Shown: piece after piece, positions 57,206-64,000 of the stretch
Numbering within the stretch: position 1 is the first letter of the stretch
Layout of the letters: each line of letters begins with the position of its first letter
Assembly: GCA_014898425.1 (NCBI GenBank)
Contig: RCSZ01000001.1
Span: forward strand, 1,240,001-1,304,000
Source: Botryotinia globosa
Taxonomy: Eukaryota > Ascomycota > Leotiomycetes > Helotiales > Sclerotiniaceae
Direction: 5' to 3'
DNA length: 64,000 bases
Position numbers and translations under genes: made by a program
Notes under the pieces: generated by a model
Told to the model about the DNA's origin: nothing
Databases searched by the model: none
The model's input: only the letters and a program-made list of their open reading frames with translations

Positions 57206-57490
57206 TTATCCGGAGCTCACTGGCGGGATAATGGCTACCTCATCCCCATCTTTGATGGTTATTTCTGTGCCATCAGAGCCTGTCTCTGGGATATCAACAT
57301 ATTCTAAGTTGATAGTCACTAGGCAACTGCGCAAGACATTGTCTTTCATTCCATTGTAGCGATCCTCTAAAGTTTCAAACAATCGTGAAAGAGGAAGAGG
57401 GGCAGAAAAAGTCTCGGAATCCTTTGAGGTGTATGAGCTAGCAGTAGCAAAATAAAGAACAGTGAATTGTCCTTCCTTGAAGTCAGACAT
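57206..57490 (-). CDS. cnxG: Molybdopterin synthase sulfur-carrier subunit (MoaD/MOCS2A/CnxG)
   Basis: A single exon from ATG 57490 to TAA gives 94 residues. A ubiquitin-like beta-grasp fold is suggested by FTVLYFATASSYTSKDSE, LSRLFETLEDRY, VLRSCLVTINLEYVD and the end DGDEVAIIPPVSSG. The C-terminal Gly is the residue that is adenylated and turned into a thiocarboxylate, which donates sulfur to precursor Z with the MoaE partner during molybdenum-cofactor synthesis. The penultimate residue is Ser, not the more usual Gly. The ATG at 57490 (MSDFKEGQF) is preferred; a TTG-opened extension upstream includes a CACAG acceptor-like site and may be leader. It is divergent from the RNase gene 523 bp away. 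Confidence 0.85.
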   Translation of the reverse strand: MSDFKEGQFTVLYFATASSYTSKDSETFSAPLPLSRLFETLEDRYNGMKDNVLRSCLVTINLEYVDIPETGSDGTEITIKDGDEVAIIPPVSSG

Positions 57491-58013
57491 GCTCTCCGAA
57501 AAAGATCTGTGAGAAATAATCATTAGTCATAGGCCATGATCCAATAGGACACGAATATGCAAGAAGTTATGAAAAGTCAGAGATCTTGGTGTAGACCACA
57601 GCGAAATGTTGTCGAAACAATATATCTTCAGGTAATACATGCTAATTTTTGTTCATCATACAAATTGTATTGTAATAGAAAGAGAAGCTGTCGAGTGATG
57701 CAAGACAAACAGGAATATATCTTACCTCAATATAACAGCTAAAGAGCTTCAGTACTTGTTGTGCCAGTATAATGAACTGAAGGCTCGTGGGAAAGATTCA
57801 CGGCTGACGTTGGGTGAAGAAGAAAAAGTAGAAAATAAATTTTGACTGTGCTCTAGAGGGAGCTTGGGCCAGGGGCTGATCTTCACACGTGCGACCGCGA
57901 TAACGTCGTGTAAAACGTTATCTCGATGGATCGGAGAAATTTTGCCGATCAAATACCTCACATTTCCAAAAGTCTACATAAGTGCTCGCCAACTGTCACA
58001 GTGTGTGAAGACT
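57491..58013. other. Shared promoter of cnxG and the mitochondrial RNase gene
   Basis: About 520 bases between two divergent start codons. It includes the cnxG leader with a possible leader-intron acceptor (TTCTCACAG, minus strand, near 57508) and a palindromic AACGTCGTGTAAAACGTTA motif near 57902-57920. No gene. Confidence 0.4.
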
Positions 58014-61000
58014 ATGTTGAGAACTTCTCAGCTCCCAAGAAATTATGTGCGACCATTCGTTTGCTGGAAGTGTCTCGCAAACTTCAATTCCGGGGCAATA
58101 CTTGGAAGGCGACAACTCCTACAAGGCCTAGATGGAAATGGTCAATCGAGGCAAAAGACAATATTAAGACGAGGTACGAAGTCGTTCAGCACTAGCCATG
58201 TAGTAAGTAAAACTTTTCATTCTGCCAAATATACTTGTCTGACTAGTTTCAAGAGCCAGGCCGAAATAGAGACGCAAAATCGCAAACTTCCCGGTTCGTC
58301 TGATGTTTTGTACAAACGGAAGGAAGGGTTGGCGCCGATTAGAAAGCGGCTAGAAGCGTGGGAGGCAGAGCATGCCAGTCAATACATTCCTGTCACAATC
58401 AATGACGATGCTTCACCTGGAAGTTTGGACAATGCCAGCAGTCGAATCCAGGATACCAAGTTCGAAATCGATGACGAAGAGGATGCAGTGCATGATGACA
58501 TCTCTACTGTTAGATTTGATGATTTGGTCGATGTTGGGAGTAGGCGTGGGTTCTTAATCCCTGGGGATCTCGTTGAAGTTATGTGTGTTTACTCACTATA
58601 TCCCACCATTAGAATTCGGATACAGAACTGACATAAGTCGACTAGTGGCAAAGGGCAAAGACAAGAACTTGCAATCTACATACGCGATGTCGGTAGACTT
58701 GCCGAATTCTATACAATGTCTGGCACTTTGATTAAGGGCTCTATGAAATCTACGCACTTTTATGTGCCAGGCTTCGTTAGCAACGATGAATTGAACACAA
58801 TTCGACCTTTTCTATTATTAGCGGAAGCTGGACAATCGGATGGGTCAGATATACACAAATTTGATCAACAAGTCCCTAGGGAAGCGACCAAGCACATTTT
58901 AGAAAAGATGCAAAGGTTCTGGGATGAATCTGAAGAGCTTTATCAAAGCACCTTTTCCAAGCTAAATCATGCTCACCATCTCGTTGCCAAAGACAAATCT
59001 TTCCGGTATGCTACATTAATTGAGCTAGCCAATGAAATTATTCCTCACAGCAATTCAAGAGCGAGAAATAGTTCACATTCTTACCCTGTACTGTATGCCC
59101 TACATCGTTCCCTTATGCGCGATGCAATTGGGTTTCGACCACAATTGAGGGGGGCGACTAGAACTGGCGGGCAGTACGAAATTAGCTCCAAAGCAGAGGT
59201 AAAGAATATTATGTACGTTGTCGAGGAAGTTCGCAAGTATCAAAAGGCCTCGGAGACGAATTTGATGTTTGAAAAGAGCTCTCTACTTAATAAATGGGTC
59301 AAAGATTGTCAGGAGGTCATAGACGAAAGTCGCAAATCACGTCAACTCACAACCCATGGTACAATTAGACCGCTAAATACCTCGGATGAGAAAATGGACT
59401 TTCCACGCCAAGTTAGTCCATCGCCATATACAGAGTTTTTGAAGTCATGGGCGGCTTTTCGAACCATTGATCGCAACTCCACAATAAATTCGGCGGGCTC
59501 CATCCTTCTTCGAGTCATAGCACGATACGAGGAGTTCCAATTGGATCAAAGCACTGCATGGACTTTCTTGCAAGAAATTGGTGAGATCCATCCCACAACG
59601 AACAGGGTAGCATACGATCTTCGAGTTCATGATCACGGGTGCAACGATATTTCTCAGAAAGACTGTTTTACTTCAGAAGATAGTATGTCGGCTCTTCGAG
59701 AGGAGTTCCATCTACCGGTTTACTGTATTGATTCTGTAGATGCTCACGAGGTTGATGATGGAGTATCAATCGAACGCACTGAAACACCAAACGAGTACTG
59801 GGTTCATGTTCATGCAGCCGATCCTGCCTCACGATTAGAAGCAAAGGGCGAGTTTGCGGATGAGATTTCAGATCGCACTGAAACCATCTATTCGCCCAAA
59901 GAAGTGTATTTCTTATTGCCGTCTGATTTCGTGCAAAATAACCTCAGTCTCGACACTAACCGTCCCTCTTTGACTTTTAGCGCGAAGATGAATTTGAATG
60001 GTGACATACTGGATACAAAGATATCTCCACGCACTCTTTCAGATGTAAAATTTATGACACCCAAGGTAGTTGCTGAAGTCATAACCGGAAGTGATTCTAC
60101 AGACTCCAATATCACTTCCATTTCCAGTACTGTTGGGTCAACTATAGCCCCTACTTCGGAGAAGAGGACTATGCTGTCAAGCAATCAGCTTTCTGACGAA
60201 CACAAGGAAGACCTTCGAATACTACACAGGATTGGCGATGCTCGGCTCAAGCAACGTATAGCTCATGGTGGTGTTTCCATGAGCTCTGCCAATATTAATG
60301 TATCAGTGTCGCCCACAGCGGGAACGATTCAATTACAGAAAGAAGAGTCTAGTAGTCTGGGTTCAAAGATAGACGCAGTTGCACCCCTTATGTTAATCGC
60401 CGCAGAGGTCGCAGCACGATGGTGCTACGATAGAGGGGTTCCCGTCCCTTATCGTGTCACTCCTCGCAATACAAACAAAAAAGATCCGTTGGAATTCTAT
60501 AGAGAAGTCGTATTACCTTCACTGGACGAGCATGGCCACACTCCAGTTAATATTGCTCTGCAATATTTTCGACTGCTTGGCACAATACTTCCATCCACTA
60601 TCCCAGGCCCGCATGTGGCAGTCGGCGTCGAAATGATGGCCAAGTGTACAAGCCCTCTGCGCCGCTACGGTGATTTGTTACTCCATTGGCAAGTCCACGC
60701 TGCACTTCGGGAAGAAGCACGTCTAGGTCATGATCTTAAAAATAACACCAAGGAAAATTTCCTTCCATTCACAAAAGCCGAGCTTGATCGCATCATTTCT
60801 CATCTCGATGCTCGCGAAAGAATGATTAAACAAGGCAACAGGGATTCTATTAGACATTGGTTATGCCATTTTCTGATTCGCGCATGGCAATTTAAGGAGG
60901 CTCCTCTTCCTCCTACCTTCAACTTTCTCGCTAGCGAAGATGTTACATACAGTAGCACATGGGGCAAGTTGGACTTTTTTGATGCCCCAGCGAAATTGGT

Positions 61001-61121
61001 TGGATCTGAGACTTTTGATATTGAGAGTGTCAAAGCTGGCAATCTACTGGAAGTCGAATTGGAAGATGTAAATGTATACTTACGCAGCATAACTGTCAAG
61101 GCGATTCGTCGTTTGTCATAA
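58014..61121 (+). CDS. cyt-4: Mitochondrial RNase II-type exoribonuclease (CYT-4/Dss1-like)
   Basis: Two exons, 58014-58582 and 58646-61121, flank a 63-nt intron and give 1014 residues. The start MLRTSQLPRNYVRPFVCW is a basic, acid-free mitochondrial targeting head. The middle has an OB-like section (PGDLVEVIGKGQRQ spanning the splice). The RNB catalytic block is FHLPVYCIDSVDAHEVDDG, with Asp 552, Glu 558, Asp 560 and Asp 561 in the positions of the four metal-binding acids of RNase II. The second site is Glu, as in Dss1/CYT-4-type proteins. CTSPLRRYGDLLLHWQVHA is the classic RNB C-terminal motif. It degrades and trims mitochondrial RNAs, in yeast as the nuclease of the degradosome with Suv3, and in Neurospora it is needed for splicing and 3' processing. 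Confidence 0.9.
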
Positions 61122-61519
61122 TAATAAACATTTGTCCATCGAATCTGATTGGATATATGGTAAAGAATTATTCACCAAATCAGGTAGCCTTTCTGCAAAT
61201 AGGACACCAATTGGCACGAACTATGTATTAAGCAGATGATCTTGTTCCTGGCTATTGTTTCATGATTGTTATTTTTTCTGGTGTTCAACCTCTTACAGGA
61301 ATGTTATTGCCACCAAGGGCACGTTTCTACATTCCACAGGCAAATTTCTTACCATTTTTGTTCACTGGAATTTTGCCCCCCAGTGAGATTGATACTCGTA
61401 GATGGCAATCTTCTTCTACAATGTTTATAAATTATACGACGGTTAGAACATCTTGCTCCAGCCGCTCGTTATATTCTCGTTTTTGACTGACCGTCAGGCA
61501 ATCACTTGTAGCTACAGTC
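61122..61519. other. Intergenic between two plus-strand genes
   Basis: About 400 bases with the RNase 3' region and the promoter of the Ser-rich protein. A TATA-like TTTATAAATTATA lies at about 61423-61436, some 90 bases before the ATG at 61520. Confidence 0.4.
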
Positions 61520-62196
61520 ATGCAGTTTCAACCCTCCCTTCTTACACCTTTCCTCGCCCTTTTCACAAACGCTCAATCCATCACTTTTCCTGATATTAAC
61601 ATTCCGTCCATACCTGACACGGCTTCTTTTGCTCCCTCGGCAGATCTAACCAATGGCAAATCATCCTCATCCTCATCCTCATATTCATCCTCTTCCAGCT
61701 CTTTTGCAGACGGACAAGGAAGCACCAATATCCAGCAAGTTAGCACAACGTGTGACTCCGATGCAAACTGTGAGACTCGCGTCAATGGCATCGTCAATGG
61801 GACCGCGGTAGGAGCTACAACTCTTGGAACATCAACGGTGAGGATAATCAGCACGAGCACGATTCCGGGTGCAAGTGGGATCTCACATCAGAGTGAAGAG
61901 ACTGCTGGTCCTGTGAGAAATGGAGGATTACTTGGAGGAAACGCAGATTTGACAACGAGTGGAACGGCGGGGAGCACGGTGATTGTGACAGAAACGGCGA
62001 CTGCAAAGCCCACTGGAGTGGCAAGGGTGCAGGATATGAGTAGTGAGGCTAGGAGGGGAATTGGTAGGATGGTATGTCTTCATTCGTATATGTTTTGGCT
62101 TGGAGAGCTGCACCGAGAATAACTGATTAACCTCGATTTTAGGGAAATGTTATCACGCTGGCACTTGGGATTGCAATAGGGGCTTTGGTATTGTAG
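61520..62196 (+). CDS. Ser/Thr-rich GPI-anchored-type surface protein
   Basis: Two exons, 61520-62071 and 62143-62196, flank a 71-nt intron and give 201 residues. A signal-like start (MQFQPSLLTPFLALFTNAQS) leads to a Ser-rich run (residues about 48-61, encoded by TCATCC repeats), two Cys in the context CDSDANCETRV, Asn-Gly sites (VNGIVNGTAVG) and a Thr-rich STVIVTETATAKPTG stretch. The short second exon adds GNVITLALGIAIGALVL, a C-terminal hydrophobic end with no charges, typical for GPI attachment. The first exon alone would lack this, which supports the intron. It is probably a cell-wall or plasma-membrane protein. There is no enzyme domain. Confidence 0.75.
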
Positions 62197-62795
62197 AGAT
62201 CAGCTGTGGGGTGTTTTTATTCACCGTGTTGTGGGCAATGCCTAAGAATATATGGTCATTGACGCTGTTCTTTCGCTTGAATTAGGAGAAGCAGTACATA
62301 AAGATCGATTGTAGGATCGATTGTTGGACCGCCATTTTGAGAATCGTGCATTGATCTTGGGATTCCGAACGTGGTTATACGAGTTGCTCAGAGTTTTCTA
62401 GTGTTCTTGTTACAGGAGAAGTCGATGTTAGTCCAATTGAATAGATGTTTGACTTGATCTGCTAAATTGTCTTCACTCATACATTCTGCGGTTCAGATTA
62501 GCTTCTTCCCTGTCTGACAATGGAATTAACTACCAAAGTAATGATTGTAGCATCACTCAATGTTTCTCCTGCCTGTGGATAACCTTATTTTGAGAGATTA
62601 GCAAATTAAAATAAATCTGAACAGTGGGCATCTCATTACCAACCCACCTCAACAAATAATGCATACTGGTTAGACTTCGTTTTTTCTATTGAAATTACAA
62701 CGTTTGCTCGCTTTTTTAACCCAATTTTCACATTTCCAACGACTAATATATACAAATCATTCTCATCTTAGTAGCGCATCTTAGCTATTTGGATC
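62197..62795. other. Convergent spacer
   Basis: About 600 bases with the 3' ends of the wall-protein gene (+) and the siderophore acyltransferase gene (-). No repeat array or gene seen. Confidence 0.4.
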
Positions 62796-64000
62796 TTACA
62801 GCTTCGGGGCGTAAATCGAATTCCACGCTGCTCGATCTGCAGATTCCAATGGCTGTTTTCTTCCATCCCAGAATAAAGGACATAGCTGGAACCATTTATC
62901 CCGGCTACAGATTGAATGGACAGATCGTTTGTGTCCTAGATCGACATACTTTCCAATGGTAAGACCTTGGGCATTCTCGTAAGACAAGATAGTACCACCT
63001 GTTGCTTTGGGCTCACCAACTGCATTCACAGTTCGTGGATCGTCGAGGAATACATAATGGATACAGCTTGAATACCAGGCGTTAACACGCTGTGGACCAC
63101 GGAACGAAGCATCACCGACGAGAGAGTGGCGCCCGCGATCATAGTCTCCAGCGTTGTAGTGTGCACCATAGTGATCCTCCTATGATATCGTGTCAGTATG
63201 AATAGAATAACGTAGAACATGAGTCATGAAAGGAGATGTCAACTTACTTTCGCCCAGTAGAGCTCAAAGTAGGAGAATCGGGTATCGTTGAAGCGTCCAA
63301 ATAGACACAGCACGTGAGGATCAAAGTTCAACTTCCGTAGATACTCACGATGCTGATCCAATGTTCCAGTTTCGTTCCAGCCCTTAGCAACACGAGGATC
63401 ATTTTGCCACGTGTTGAAGGTCTTCAAATGTGCATCGTTCTGCCAATCAACCACTTCGAGAGAGAAATGCTCGTCCAATTCGGGAATATAGCGACTGTAG
63501 CAGATAGATCCCGGGTGTGGCTTAGGACGGCGTGTTGGGTGGTGAGTGTAAACGGCTTCTTCGGGAAATTTCATGGTGAGTTGGTAGTTCTCGGGCATGA
63601 CTGGATATTGTGCTAGAGATCCTCGGACTGGACCGTCGGTGCCATCTCCAATCACCCAAATAGGGCGAGGGCCAAGTGGTGAGGCAGCTCCTTGCCAGAA
63701 TGCACCTCGGAGAATTAACAATTCTTCGGTGGGTGATGCGGTTTTTGCTGCGCTTGAGAATCGCCATGGTTTTGGGTGCTCAATTCCCAAACCAGTAGAT
63801 AGCAACTCGCTTCGGATAACCTCTTTCTCGGAGCCACTCAAAGTCAATCGGAAATACTCTATCGTTGGATGAGCGAGATATATTGCGTGGACAACATTCC
63901 AAATTTGACCCAATGTAGGAGCATTGTTTCCTGTCCATTCGAACGTGGTTTGTGGGCTTCGACATGCTCTTCCCCAGGCGGTATTGTCAGATATAGGGGG
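62796..64000 (-). CDS. sidF: N5-hydroxyornithine acyltransferase for siderophore synthesis, SidF/IucB-like (5' end missing)
   Basis: Two exons are visible, >64000-63248 and 63179-62796, flanking a 68-nt intron; the start lies beyond the window. About 378 residues are readable. IucB/SidF-type GNAT blocks are [40 protein letters not shown], the conserved [48 protein letters not shown] over the splice, and [19 protein letters not shown]. Members transfer an acyl group (anhydromevalonyl for SidF, acetyl for SidL) to hydroxyornithine on the way to hydroxamate siderophores. The product ends ..SIYAPKL, close to a peroxisomal PTS1. That fits the known peroxisomal site of SidF and favours it over cytosolic SidL; this is inference. 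Promoter and iron regulation cannot be judged, because the 5' part is cut off. Confidence 0.82.

Noticed and set aside
58203..58246. A 44-nt intron-like segment (GTAAGT..CTAG) inside exon 1 of the CYT-4-like gene
   Set aside because: Removing it shifts the frame and meets a stop within about 20 codons, while the unspliced frame is open to the next secure splice site.
45466..64000. A biosynthetic gene cluster around the siderophore gene
   Set aside because: Neighbours on its left are a wall protein, a mitochondrial RNase and a molybdopterin gene; nothing else related to siderophores is inside the window.

Overview
The window looks like nuclear DNA of a filamentous ascomycete, most likely a helotialean/Sclerotiniaceae-type fungus (inference). 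Its genes carry short introns, mostly 41-210 nt, with GTAAGT-like donors and CTAAC-like branch points. Intergenic spaces are AT-leaning and 0.3-4.5 kb long. The protein set is typical of Pezizomycotina: Hos2 deacetylase, Yng2, a tricalbin, a TRP-like channel, an Ngi1-like protein, a CYT-4/Dss1 RNase and a siderophore acyltransferase. I saw no tRNA, rRNA, CRISPR array, transposon or viral gene. All exon/intron models were made by eye by joining reading frames at GT..AG sites.

Layout. 0-9 kb: the 3' end of valyl-tRNA synthetase (+), a DUF4185-like protein (+), the U2AF small subunit (+) and an Osh6/7-like oxysterol-binding protein (-). 9-21 kb: a TRP/ML-domain membrane protein (-) and a large uncharacterised fungal protein (-), separated by microsatellite-rich spacers. 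21-30 kb: a five-exon tricalbin (+) and an Fmp42/SLC43-like MFS transporter (+). 30-38 kb: a stand-alone tandem FolB protein with a repeat tail (-), a tiny membrane ORF (-), and the chromatin pair yng2 (-) / hos2 (+) arranged head to head, then an Ngi1-like gene (-). 38-45.5 kb: one small tail-anchored protein (+) in a long gene-poor stretch full of micro- and minisatellites. 45.5-55 kb: UDP-glucose pyrophosphorylase (+), a Pib1-like FYVE/RING ubiquitin ligase (+) and a War1-like zinc-cluster factor (-). 55.7-64 kb: a PSI-domain membrane protein (+), an apparently decayed gene (+), the MoaD-type molybdopterin synthase subunit (-), the mitochondrial RNase II homologue (+), a Ser-rich GPI-type wall protein (+), and the 3' part of a SidF/IucB-like siderophore acyltransferase (-) cut by the window edge.

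How the genes relate. This is mostly an ordinary housekeeping block, not an operon or a biosynthetic cluster. Functional echoes exist: two lipid-transfer/contact-site proteins (Osh6-like, tricalbin), two acetyl-lysine regulators sharing one promoter region (Yng2, Hos2), and two cofactor genes (FolB, MoaD). I treat these as suggestive only. The most novel-looking items are the degenerate ~40-residue repeats fused to the tandem FolB domains, the decayed gene near 56.6-57.1 kb, and the repeat-rich desert at 41-45.4 kb.
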